In this document: one piece after another, positions 21,484-31,365 of the stretch
How positions within the stretch are numbered: position 1 is the first letter of the stretch
How the letters are laid out: each line of letters opens with the position of its first letter
Origin: Nephrocerus scutellatus
Taxonomy: Eukaryota; Arthropoda; Insecta; Diptera; Pipunculidae
DNA length: 64,000 bases
NCBI GenBank assembly: GCA_947095585.1
Contig: OX352764.1
Coordinates: 76,122,816 to 76,186,815 of the forward strand
Direction of reading: 5' to 3'
Position numbers and translations under genes: made by a program
The notes under the pieces: generated by a model
Seen by the model: only the letters and a program-made list of their open reading frames with translations
What the model was told of the DNA's origin: nothing
The model's database searches: none

Positions 21484-23219
21484 AACGAAAAGTGTGGAAG
21501 AGAAAAAATTCCAATCAAAGATTTAATTCATTTTATTAGAAAACTATCAGACTAATAGACTGAAAAATAAGGGCGACAATAGGTCCAAGCTGGTCGCGTT
21601 GCAAGTGGGTTGAACACGCCTCCTAATTTATTGTATCGTATCGTTGAAAGAGGAAATTAATTAATATTATACGCCATGACATGTAAAGCGGATAGAAATC
21701 AGTATTCAAACCGGCAGAGTTTTCGAATGTAACGTAGAAGGACAGCTTAGTAGAGGAATACATCACCTTAGATAGCACGAAAAAGTGGAAGGTGGCTTGT
21801 AAAGGATAGATGTGAGGAATTGGAGATAATTAGAAACAGATTGTGCTAATTGGCGACTCATAGGTTCACCCCGAACATAAGTGTCACTTAAGAAATCAAG
21901 GAATATTCTCCTGAGAAAAGTTCGACTGACAGTTAGTTGTTGATCTTCGAGATGAGTTGAGTTGGACAGTAATTTTTTTGTCGTGGTGCACTGGACGAGC
22001 ACAAGGATAACAGTGTTCTGAACTTTGTTTATGGCTTTGCTTTCATCAGCTAAAAGTGCTACATTAAGACTAAAATTTGATTTCAAATTTCAAAATTTTA
22101 AATTACTTTTGCGGCTAAATCATTGCATTCAACAACTCCTCTATTTAAAAAGTTAGTTAACTTTAAATACAATATTTTAAGTCAAGACCAACAGTGAAGC
22201 CTTGAATAATGTTACGAAAATAAGTCTTTCTAGAGAGTTCGTAATGGATTTTGCAAAGTAAGACACAATCCAATTTCGTTTATCCACAAATTACAACTTT
22301 AATTCACAATTATACCAAGAGTTTACAAATGCACACTGGTGATTACTTATTATTCACACATAACACTTATATTCGCATATAGCACTTCTTTATCGACTTT
22401 CAAGTAATCTGGTACAAATCCAAACTCACTGCACAGAAATATGGGGTATTTATTTTAATTCAACAGATTCGATAAGTTTCTCTTCTCTGAAAATTAATAA
22501 AGAACCATCTAGCAAATACCAGAACATTCTGGTTTAATCTTACATAAAATTCAGCACATACAATTTTATTTATAATTTTTTATACAATATTTCTTATACT
22601 GATATGCATATGGAGCCATTGAGTGTACTAAATCTATTTTTGTAACAATATCTTTAATATGTTTCTTGCATTCGAAATGCTGATCTTGGACTGGTGATAG
22701 CCATTTCTCTGGCAATGCGGTTTTGAATCTTTGCACAGAAGTTTGTGTATTTTCAATGGAGACAAAAATATTTGCGAGATTTCACCAGATTGCCCTCCAC
22801 TATATTTTAAATATGTAGCTTGACATATGTGGCTTGCCTGGATGAAGAATCTAAGTCTTGCAAACTAGGTGCTCGCGTTATATACCCGTCCGTATATGAG
22901 TAATTATAAAATTTATTACATTTTGCGCTCAAGTGCTGCTTACAGGAAGACACATTGCCGACAGGTGTTTATGCGAATTAATTCCTTTAGGTGACACAAC
23001 GCGACGCGAGTCGACGATCATTTCGAAAAGTGGAATTGTGACATTATAAATCGTGATATTCACCATGTGGAAAGATAATTTATTAGTCATTTGTATGTTG
23101 CGGTTGCTGAAAACCACTGGCAGTGCTCTCGCAATTTTTTAATGGTTTTAATTTTTAAAATAAATCAGATTTAATTTATTAGATACATGAACAGAATTTA
23201 AGAGCAGGAAATTAATAAA
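21484..23219. other. Unassigned sequence with a possible degenerate LTR
   Basis: No protein family is recognised. The minus strand of about 22207-22555 begins near 'tgttctggtatttgc' and ends '...tattttcgtaaca', the TG...CA form of an LTR, with a central 'aataaatacccc' stretch. No second LTR, primer-binding site or gag/pol match is seen, so I do not call a retrotransposon. Confidence 0.35.
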
Positions 23220-23222
23220 ATT

Positions 23223-24300
23223 TCAATATAAAAATATTTCAAGCGTCCGTCCGCCCAAGTAATCTGAAAATTTGTTATCCGTTACAAACGGTTTCAAGAA
23301 TACAAAGATACAATCCAACAAAAGAAAAAAGACAGATAGATAAAACGTTATAATAATTTGTTTACAGTCAGTAAAGAGTAAAGAGAATGTGATGGAGTAC
23401 AGTCTCCCCAAGCTGGAGAGCCACATAACTATATTGCTTGGAAAACTACTTTTCAAATAATGATCTTGTTTTCCAGGCTTAGCATAGCTTTTCGGTTTAT
23501 TAATGTGTATAGCATTTCTATCGCTGGGTTCGATTTTTAAGAGTGAGTACAATATGTTACTAAAAGTCAACTTCTTGTCAAAGTGTACTCCCAGGTATTT
23601 AACTGAATTTTGCCATTCCAAAAGTCAACTTTTTGTCAAGGTGTACACCCAGGTGTACACACCAGGTTAGCTTCAATTTTTACAGTTTTAAAGATAGCTT
23701 GCGTTTTGCCTACATTAACTTTGACCTTCCATTTATCAAAATATCCCAGTAGGACCCTGATTGCATTTTGAAGTATGGCAGTGAAACCTATCTCATGCGA
23801 TCTAAAGATTCCAGTATCATCGGCGTAAATGGCGTATTCGCAGTTTGGCAAAATGGGCAAATCAGACGTATAGATATTATACAGAACTGGACCAAGTACA
23901 GAACTTTGGGGAGCTCCTGACAGTAAAGTGTTTTTTCTGAAAACACTTTAAAGAAACGATTGCTAAGAAAACTACATATTGTTTTCATTAGGTATGGTGA
24001 AAAATCATAGTTTATTAGCTTATGTAGAAGTCCCTTATGCCAAACTGTATCGAATGTCTTTTCTATGTCTAATAAAACCAGACCAGTTGACTTTTTGCTT
24101 TAAAAATTTGTTCGGACGTGTTTACGAATTCTATAAATCTGGTGGGTTGTAGAGTGATTGAGTCTGAACCCGAATTGTGCTAGTTTCTGTTCTGTTCTTG
24201 GGGTACCATTCTAGCAAAACTCATCATTTAGTGTAATAAGTTTTCTGAAGTTGGCTTTCAGACTATCTTTTGTGGTGGCCGTTGCACGCCCGCCAGGAAA
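23223..24300 (-). mobile_element. Jockey-like LINE fragment (RT)
   Basis: The minus strand carries RT remnants in order. First come 'FLSNRFFKVFSE' and a degraded 'GAPQSSVLGPVLYNI'-like block, readable across frames at about 23900. Then 'EYAIYADDTGIFRSHE' (about 23830-23785) holds the catalytic YADD motif, followed by 'GYFDKWKVKVNVGKTQAIF' and 'VKYLGVHFDKKLTFSNI'. This block order is that of Jockey-clade RT. Frameshifts and stops separate the pieces, and the 5' part is ragged from about 24060. Confidence 0.75.
23636..23860 (-). pseudogene. Jockey-like RT catalytic segment
   Basis: 74 residues containing 'YADDTGIF' at roughly residue 12, with the two RT catalytic aspartates present, and 'WKVKVNVGKTQAIF' behind it. 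A short tandem duplication near 23610-23660 ('gtcaacttcttgtcaa', 'gtacacccaggt') spoils the reading frame before the 'VKYLGV' block. It is a fragment, not a working enzyme. Confidence 0.75.
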
Positions 24301-24489
24301 ATATACAGCAAATATTTTATTTAAAATATTACTTTCATGAAAAATTTCAATACTTATATTTCCTATTACATCTAAATTACCTAAGCCACCCCTTCGATTT
24401 TGTCTGTCAATACGATAGCATAAATACTTACAGTGAGAAAAATGAATAGAATCGTTCAGGCATGTTTCACTTAAAAGGCAAACATCTAC

Positions 24490-24560
24490 GTTCTTTATTA
24501 ATCAAAAAAGCTTTTAACTCGCACGATAAATTCCACTTTCCTCGCTCGTTATGTAATATA
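24490..24560 (-). repeat. Dispersed ~330-bp repeat, end fragment
   Basis: 'actcgcacgataaattccac' then 'tttcctcgctcgttatgtaa' matches 54797-54840 and, in part, 27446-27480. It stops at the TA where the DD41D element at 24561 is inserted. The empty sequence at 54838-54852 continues across that point. Confidence 0.6.
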
Positions 24561-25850
24561 AAGGGTTATCCATTTTGCGGTTTCAAAAGTAAACGTAAAT
24601 AAAACACATATAAAATATTTTTTATCATGATATTTCTTTTTTATTATAAAGTTTGAACGTTGACATTATGTGCGAAATACTACATCATTTAAATGACTAC
24701 CACGCGAATTGTTGCAAGCATCAATCCTTTTGAGGTAATTTTTGACCACTTTTTGGCGCATATTGGGCGGTATCTCAGCCATAACTTGACGAATATTGGT
24801 TTTTAAGTGCTCAAGAGTTAAAGGTTTATTTGCATAAACACGGTCTTTCGCGTAGCCCCACAAAAAAAATCAAGCGGTGTCAAATCGCATGATCTTGGTG
24901 GCCAGTTTATATCGCCACGACGAGAAATTACGCGGCCAGGAAATGTCTCTTGCAATAAAGCCATATTCGCTCGAGTTGTGTGGCATGTGGCACCGTCTTG
25001 TTGAAACCACATATTTTCTAAGTCGTATTCTTCAATAGCAGGCAAAAAAAAGTCGGTTAGCATATGACCATAAACCTCCGAATTGACGGTGACAGTCGTT
25101 CCATTGTCGTTTTCGAAGAAGTAAGGTCCAATCACACCTCCGGACCAAAGAGCGCACCAAGCAGTGACTTTTTGTGGATGTAATGGCCTCTCTTCAATTA
25201 CTTAAGGATTCTCAGAACCCCAAATACGACAATTTTGTTTGTTAACATACCCACCGAGTGAGAAATGTGCTTCGTCGCTGAAGAATATTTTGTTCAAAAA
25301 ATCGCCGTACACCGCCTATTGTTCAAGCACCTATTCGACGTATCTACGACGTTGTGAATGGTCAGCTGGCTTCAGTTGTTATGTGAGCTGGATTTTATAT
25401 CGATGTAGGTGTAGATCCAAATGCAAAATGTGCCGTAAGACAGTCCTAATTCCTGAGAAAGACGAGGAATCGACACATTCGGGTCTTCGGCAACACTTTC
25501 ACTTACAGCAGCGATAATTTCAGTGGTACGAGCGAAACGATGATGCATAGGCCTTACAATATCTGTAACCGATCCAGTCTCTTCTAATTTCTTCACAATT
25601 TTGCCAATTGCTTGCGTATTTGGACGATTATGTAAACCATAATCATCTCTTAAAGCACGATATGTGGCTGTGGCAGAATCACCATTTTTGTAGTAGGTTT
25701 TTACAATTTTCAAGCGTTGTGCGATAGTTAAGCGATCCATTTTCGTAAATGTCAGACTTTCAACTGAAAAAAAAATTGTTTTAACAACTTAGTTTGATAG
25801 ATGTCGAATTCCAGCCCTGTACTTTTGAAACCGCGAAATGGATAACCCTT
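24561..25850 (-). mobile_element. DD41D-type Tc1/mariner element, complete ends, broken transposase
   Basis: The inverted ends span about 31 bp with one mismatch: left begins aagggttatccattttgcgg, and the right is its complement ending at 25850. Both are flanked by TA (24559-24560 and 25851-25852). At 1290 bp it is the usual size for the superfamily. The transposase reads on the minus strand in three frames. The flanking repeat joins correctly when the element is removed. Confidence 0.9.
24666..25740 (-). pseudogene. DD41D transposase, frameshifted
   Basis: The start is ATG at 25740 (MDRLTIAQRLKIVKTYYKNG), followed by a helix-turn-helix region to about 25400. A middle part near 25230-25140 has an in-frame stop. 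The readable segment 'GPYFFENDNG' through 'MWFQQDGATCHTTRANMALL' and 'NWPPRSCDLTPLDFF' follows. A one-base frameshift just after DFF (near 24860) throws off the C-terminus, which resumes as 'WGYAKDRVYANKPLTLEHLK' and ends at 24666. The second and third catalytic Asp are separated by 41 residues, as in the intact relative at 28062. The protein would be inactive. Confidence 0.85.
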
Positions 25851-26042
25851 TACTATTGATTGCGGATATAATAGGAAAACTTCAGGGCGAAAACTGAATT
25901 TCTGGATGTGACTGATGATACCAACTAGAGGCATTTCTCTTTGACAAGCTCTCTCATCTCAATGTAGTTTTTTTTTATATATAATGTACGCTTAAGGGGT
26001 TTGCACCCTTATAATGCTTAGCACATCGTGAGCGTTAGGAAA

Positions 26043-26615
26043 TTAGGGAGAGGAAAGGATGAGATGTCTATGCACGCGTGTCTTAAACGACTGCAGATCA
26101 TACAAAAGCGGAAACACAGAATCAGGCAATTCATTCCACATAACTATCGTGCGGCTAAAGAAGGAATCTCTGAATTGGTTAGTACGTCCGAAAATAGGCT
26201 TAATGGTGGACCCGTGAGCTCGAGTTGAGGCACGGGTATTACAGATGGGTTGGAGAATGGGCGGGATGCATCTGGATATTTCTTTTGAACACCGCTTGTG
26301 GAAAAAGCGATAAAACAGTGATAGGCAGGAAACATTCCTACGATGTTCAAGCGATTCGATTGTTTTCGCGATATGTACGTCACCAATAAGTTTTAACGCG
26401 CGGTTCTGAACTCTTTCCAGTAGATGCAATGAGGTCTTTGGGGCACCTGCCCAGATAAGACAGTTGTATTCAAGTTTAGGGCGAATATACGCCCTAGCCG
26501 GATTTGAAGGAGTGAAGTACATCTTGCACCGTTTTAGGAAACCTAAGCATCTCACAGCATTTTTGGCTATGGAAAATATGTGGTCATTCCAACGAAGCTT
26601 GTTGTTGTTGTACAT
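26043..26615 (-). pseudogene. LINE B RT C-terminal domain
   Basis: 190 residues: KLRWNDHIFSIAKNAVRCLG, FLKRCKMYFTPSNPARAYIR, PKLEYNCLIWAGAPKTSLHL, LERVQNRALKLIGD and, at the end, 'SFFSRTIVMWNELPDSVFP'. This is the thumb and C-terminal region of a non-LTR polyprotein ('W-HI', 'RP-LEY--IWAGA', 'LWN-LP---FP'). The frame stays open here but lacks everything upstream. Close copies are at 45402-46003 and 35880-36137. Confidence 0.8.
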
Positions 26616-26773
26616 ACCGAGAGTTTTTCAGTTTCTTTGATGCAAGATCCATTCATGGATAATGGTTGGGGGTTTAAATTACGCTTAGAAGACAGAAGAC
26701 AGCATTGGGTTTTAGAAGCGTTAAATTCAACTCTATTATGTAGTCCCCACCTTGTTATGCTGTCAAGGTCAAT

Positions 26774-27091
26774 TTAACGTGCTTTACATACGTTGTTGTT
26801 CAAGTTCCACTTGTGACGAAGAGGGGCGTGCAGAAAGCGAGAAGTCATATGAAAAGCTAAGAGTACTGTCGCCAGCAAAGGAATGGATTGGATTAGAGGT
26901 GGTGGAAATTGGTTTCTCTTGCTTTGGCATTGATGATCGATAGATTTGTGTGTGCCTTTGCAATTGGCACACTTAAGTATACTGGAACTGCATTCTTCTG
27001 TTTTGTGATTACTGGCGAAGATAGTACAGTCAGTTTTAATACGGCAACCTCTCTGTCCATGTCCCCACATTTGACAGTTGTGACACTGCAT
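26774..27091 (-). pseudogene. LINE B ORF1 zinc-knuckle segment fused to RT remnant
   Basis: The start shows tandem CCHC-type knuckles: QCHNCQMWGHGQRGC, then C-x-x-F...NHKTEEC and 'LKCANCKGTHKSIDHQC', a typical Jockey ORF1 nucleic-acid-binding domain. Past residue 60 the frame slips into RT-derived sequence, whose proper frame reads STTSNPIHSFAGDSTLSFSY. In this copy the RT 'FADD' block has Gly for the first Asp. The join marks a large internal deletion. Confidence 0.7.
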
Positions 27092-27214
27092 GACTTGATT
27101 TTTTAATTTTCATTGAAAATCCTAACGAACGCGAGTACGCACGATTTCAGGAAAAATTTTACGCAAATCACTGAGCCATTCTCAAGATAAACTACGTAGA
27201 AGGTGTCTTCATAT

Positions 27215-27483
27215 TTTTCACACGCCCATAGACAAAAATGACTGTTTCATATACTATAACTTAGATTAGAAAGTAACTGTTATACACACTAGTGAGTTAA
27301 CATATAAAATACTTTTGTTATTTACTGCAGTCGTAGCGAACACACATTTCCAAAGCAATTTTGCATTTCGCATAACCAGTTTAGCAGAAAAACCGGTTTT
27401 GGTCGTGTGAAAAATTGCGTACATTATATCGCAGAAAAGTGCTCATCATAAACTTAACTTTCCTCGCTCGTTATGTAATATAA
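27215..27483 (-). repeat. Dispersed ~330-bp repeat inserted in LINE B ORF1
   Basis: Matches 54513-54850 over most of its length ('cacgcccatagacaaaaatg', 'actagtgagttaacatataa', 'ataaccagtttagcagaaaa', 'tttcctcgctcgttatgtaa'), but lacks ~50 bp present near 54740-54797. ORF1 reading continues on both sides ('KNVKIINKKHD' before, 'TFYVVYLENGSV' after), so it appears to be an insertion. Confidence 0.65.
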
Positions 27484-27881
27484 TATATCATGCTTTTTAT
27501 TTATAATTTTAACGTTTTTACACTTTAGACCGCGCGAAATAAGAAGATTTTTTAGAGCAGAGTGCTCCATTGCATGAAGGCCGAAAAACACTACTTTGAA
27601 TGACCTTACACTCTTAAGGTTATGCGTGAAAAATTTGTGATCTTTGCTTTTAAGCAGAAGACAAACTTTCTTGTACGACTCTATGTCTCGCAAAAAATAT
27701 TGATACTGATAGAAATAATTTTTATCGAATAATTGTCGATTTTATTATCATCACTTTTCGCCTGAATATTTTTATCTCCGATGTCCGAATCACTGTCTGT
27801 GTCAGGGTGACATTGAAGAGGAATCCAATAATTTTTTCTGGAAACCTTCGAACGCGAAGTCATATTAGGAGTTTTATCCAT
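27454..27881 (-). pseudogene. LINE B ORF1 N-terminal remnant
   Basis: Two overlapping frames give MDKTPNMTSRSKVSRKNYWI (27881 on) and 'FKVVFFGLHAMEHSALKNLL' plus 'RGLKCKNVKIINKK' (to 27490). The second matches the 'K-V--GL----EELK--L---GL---NV' stretch ahead of the zinc knuckles in Jockey-like ORF1 proteins. The last residues of the open frame come from the inserted repeat. This is motif-level resemblance, and less certain than the RT part. Confidence 0.5.
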
Positions 27882-27955
27882 AAAAACTATTTTCTGTGAA
27901 CATCGAGTGTCCGATTCATAAAAAGAGCTTGCGCGCTTCGTTATTTTTGTTTATA

Positions 27956-29259
27956 ACGGGTGTTTTTTTAAGAGGTTGCCGATTTTTTTTTTGAATAAAA
28001 CACATATAAAATTATGAAATGACCAAAATTTTTTTTTAATTGGTAGATAATTTTTTGGCATTTAACATTTAAATACAATTTCTGGCATATGGCTACCACG
28101 ACTATTTTTCACAAATGTCATTCTGGAGGTCCAATTTTCCAGCACTTTTTCAAGCATTTGAGGGCGTATGTCAGCAATGACACGTTGAATATTGGTTTCC
28201 AAAGCGTCAATCGATTGAGGTTTATCCACATAAACCAATGACTTCACGTATCCCCACAAAAAGTAATCGAGTGGCGTCAAATCGCACGAACGCGGAGGCC
28301 AATTCACCGGACCATTTCTCGAAATAATGTTGTCGTTGAAAGTTTCTTTCAATAAGTCGATTGTTTCACGTGCTGTATGGCAAGTGGCACCATCTTGTTG
28401 AAACCACATTTCATCCATATCCATATCTTCAAGATTTGACAACAAAAACTCATTTAACATGGTTCTGTATCGATTTCCATTCACGGTAACGCGTCGTCCT
28501 TCCTCATTTTTAAAGAAATATGGACCGATGATCCCACCAGCCCATTGACCGCACCAAACAGTACATTTATCAGGATGCATTGGTAATTCTTGAACGGCGT
28601 GTGGATTATCTTTGCTCCAAATGCGACAATTTTGTTTGTTGACGTATCCATTTAACAAAAAATGCGCCTCATCACTGAAGAGAATTTTACGGTAAAAAAA
28701 TGGATCTTCGTTCAATTGATTTAACGACCAATCACTGAATTCACGGCGCAAACGATGGTCGTGTGGCTTTAATTCTTGCACCAATTGAATTTTGTATGGC
28801 ACCAAACCCAAATCTTTACGTAAAATTTTCCATAAAGTCGATGGACAAAGTCCAATTTGCTGAGCACGACGACGAATCGATAAATTGTCGTTTTCTTCGA
28901 CACTGGCCTCAACGACAGCAATATTTTCTTCTGTACGAACTCTTCTCATTCTTGTCGGTGGCTTGGCATCCAAAAGAGTGAATGTAGACCGAAATTTGGT
29001 AATTACGTTCTTTATGGTGGTCTCTGACGGACGATTATGTGCACCATAAAATTCACGAAGTGCTCTATAAACATTTTTAATTGAACACTGATTTTGAAAA
29101 TAAATTTCCACGATTTGAAAACGTTGTTCTGGAGTTAACCTATTCCTAATGATTTGCCAAACAATACTGAGTAGAAATGCCACTTTGAGCTGTCAAAACA
29201 ACTGTCATAAAATAAAACGACATCTATCGGAAAAACAAACCTCCTAAAAAAACACCCGT
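27956..29259 (-). mobile_element. Intact DD41D-type Tc1/mariner transposon
   Basis: The terminal inverted repeats begin acgggtgttttttta on both sides, extend about 22 bp and differ at one base. TA target duplications lie at 27954-27955 and 29260-29261. The single uninterrupted transposase ORF fills 1122 of 1304 bp. This is the only element here with matching ends, a duplication and an open gene. It sits just upstream of the LINE B ORF1 start. Confidence 0.93.
28062..29183 (-). CDS. Tc1/mariner transposase, DD41D type, full length
   Basis: 373 residues, no stops. It would bind the element's ends and cut and paste it at TA sites in the nucleus. An N-terminal DNA-binding part spans residues ~16-125 (LTPEQRFQIVEIYF; ALREFYGAHNRPSETTIKNV; NLSIRRRAQQIGLCPSTLW). 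The catalytic domain has Asp171 (ILFSDEAHFLLNG), Asp264 (MWFQQDGATCHTA) and Asp306 (CDLTPLDYFLWG). Forty-one residues separate the last two, which is why I call it DD41D; if Asp301 were used the gap would be 36. The C-terminus ends NSRGSHMPEIVFKC. ATG at 29183 is the first in frame and lies 76 bp inside the element end. All catalytic residues are present, so it may be active. Confidence 0.93.
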   Translation of the reverse strand: MAFLLSIVWQIIRNRLTPEQRFQIVEIYFQNQCSIKNVYRALREFYGAHNRPSETTIKNVITKFRSTFTLLDAKPPTRMRRVRTEENIAVVEASVEENDNLSIRRRAQQIGLCPSTLWKILRKDLGLVPYKIQLVQELKPHDHRLRREFSDWSLNQLNEDPFFYRKILFSDEAHFLLNGYVNKQNCRIWSKDNPHAVQELPMHPDKCTVWCGQWAGGIIGPYFFKNEEGRRVTVNGNRYRTMLNEFLLSNLEDMDMDEMWFQQDGATCHTARETIDLLKETFNDNIISRNGPVNWPPRSCDLTPLDYFLWGYVKSLVYVDKPQSIDALETNIQRVIADIRPQMLEKVLENWTSRMTFVKNSRGSHMPEIVFKC

Positions 29260-29261
29260 TA

Positions 29262-30949
29262 TTTTCTATAGTACGTTGAGAGAAAAATACACACATTGTA
29301 CGTTGATGAAAGTCTGCATCTGCACAGTACTGCAAATGAAAAAAATACTTTTTTATATAAAGAAAACACCACTCCGCCGACTACATATTTTTTCAATTAA
29401 GCACGTTTTTGACATCTTTCAACAAAGAGCAACCCTTGACACTTTTTACTAGAAATATGTAAAAAAAGCCAAGAATTTTAGGAAAATTCTGTTCCCCCTA
29501 TATCTTCCCACCAAATCGTATACCATGATGGCAAAATGGTATTGTTCATGTTGGACGACATTAACATTTTACTTATGCCACTCGCCCTAACGATATCAAG
29601 TGAGATCTCTGTCATTTCATGACACATATTCGTAGAAGCTACAAATTTGTCATTTATTTTATTTTCATGTCGTCGTTATCGTTGAAAAGAGCTCGAGTCC
29701 TTTGACATCACATCCACTTTCAAAAACGAATGAAGATTAAATGGAAACATAAACATTTTGACAGCGGGTAATTCGTTTCATTCATTCAGTTGGCATGGCT
29801 TTGCCGCTATGCGTTAATGCATGCAGCACTGTAGGGAATATATGTGGAAAGATCAACAGACTGTCATTAGTGGCATCCTCTCGATGTGTGTGGAAGAGGA
29901 TCATGACTTTTGTATACTGACTATCATGACGATGATCAAGCAAGCGATTATAACGAGCAACTAATTCATCCCGATGCCGACACACAATTGAACCACAGAC
30001 TTCTTGAAATGAGATGAGCTTCGTGCTCTTGACATGATTTATGATCTTTTTCAAAGAATAATTAACGCTTGTGTTTCATCTTTCTAAACTCACATGCACA
30101 GCTCACCCTCAGATTGATGATCATGGTGGTCGTTTCGAACATTTCATCGATGAGTACAGTGATTTAATGTAAGACGCCGATACGAAGTAGCTGCTGTCTT
30201 GATCAAAAATGGTAGCACAACTTAGGCAGATTCCGAAATATGACCTAAAATCAAGTCAACTTCTTCTAATGCAGATCTGTATGCTGGTGCAATTAGAAAG
30301 TAATTTTAATGCCTTATTCGTGATTTACGGCACAACACAATTATCTGGCGTGATGTTATGTTTTTTAATTGCTACAGCGCAACTGTAGCCATGTAAATCT
30401 ATTAAAACAAAGCCAACTATATAAAATGGGAACAATCTTTCTCATAATAGAACTGTGTTGAAAAGTAATAATTAGATTATTTTTTATTTTGAAAATAATG
30501 ATATATTAGTGAAACTTTCAAATATCCGCAACCAGACAAAGACCATACAATTGAAAAATATAAATTCTTACATCAGAAGTGCACAATCGTAATGGTTAGA
30601 GAAAATTTTTTCTGATACTATCCCGGAGACCACTCAATAGCCGTTTTGGTAGCTGTTATAAATAATTAGTCACACTGACCAAGGTGAAGTTAGGATGTCA
30701 ATATCCAAACTAAAGAATCACAAAGCTTCTAGTCTAATGGGTACATACACCAGCTTATCTCTAGAATTTCTTTAGATGAAAGGATGCACAATGAATCGAA
30801 TCTTGATCTTATTGTGTAAATGCCTGAAGTCACTCATCATTAATCTGATTGACCGTTATTAGGCTAGCCGCATATTGAGCGCAGCACAGCAAACCATAGT
30901 AGACCGAGGTTTTTAGGACATACAATATTACAACTAATGACGCACTTTC
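29262..30949. other. Unassigned sequence
   Basis: No protein family recognised. A 90-residue minus-strand ORF at 29782-30054 has no motif I can name. The first ~130 bp may be 5' UTR of the LINE B copy disrupted by the DD41D element. Confidence 0.4.
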
Positions 30950-31365
30950 ACATTAGCGACATTTATGTCAAGTTTCGACATGCCTAACAAACTGGTTCGA
31001 CCTGATGTCGATAGAGAATTCGCGCTGCTTCGTCAAGTACAACTTAACCGAGTCGTTTGATGTCAAAAAGGATTTAGGCAATTCGACGCGCTGCCATGTA
31101 ACTTCTTAAACATCATATTGGACATGGAAGAGGTACAGTTTTTGGTAAAACTGTTCAACTTTCGGCATAGGCAGACGTTATCGATATCGTTAGCAGAAAC
31201 CATCGAGCTGTTGCATATGCAAGTTTAGAGATAGAGCCAGCAAAAACGGGATTGCCAGTTAACAAAGACAGGAAATAATACTTGTTGTCAACAATAAGGT
31301 ACACCAAACATCGACAAATTGGTCATCACGTTACAGTAGATAGATATAACTGCCCAATAATGTTA

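Larger units (their letters stand above)
25960..27881 (-). mobile_element. LINE family B, copy 1 (Jockey-like), internally deleted
   Basis: Minus-strand order: ORF1 N-terminal part (27881-27490), an inserted repeat (27215-27483), ORF1 zinc knuckles (27091-26890), the RT catalytic block region (about 26880), RT C-terminus (26615-26043), and a 3' UTR ending in an A-rich tail near 25970. The passage from zinc knuckles straight to 'NPIHSFAGDSTLSFSYDFSL' shows that the endonuclease and the first part of RT have been lost. The last 40 bp ('ttataagggtgcaaacccct' on the minus strand) match the 3' ends of other B copies. Confidence 0.75.

Noticed and set aside
29782..30054. 90-residue minus-strand ORF as a host or Helitron protein
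   Set aside because: No recognisable domain or catalytic motif.
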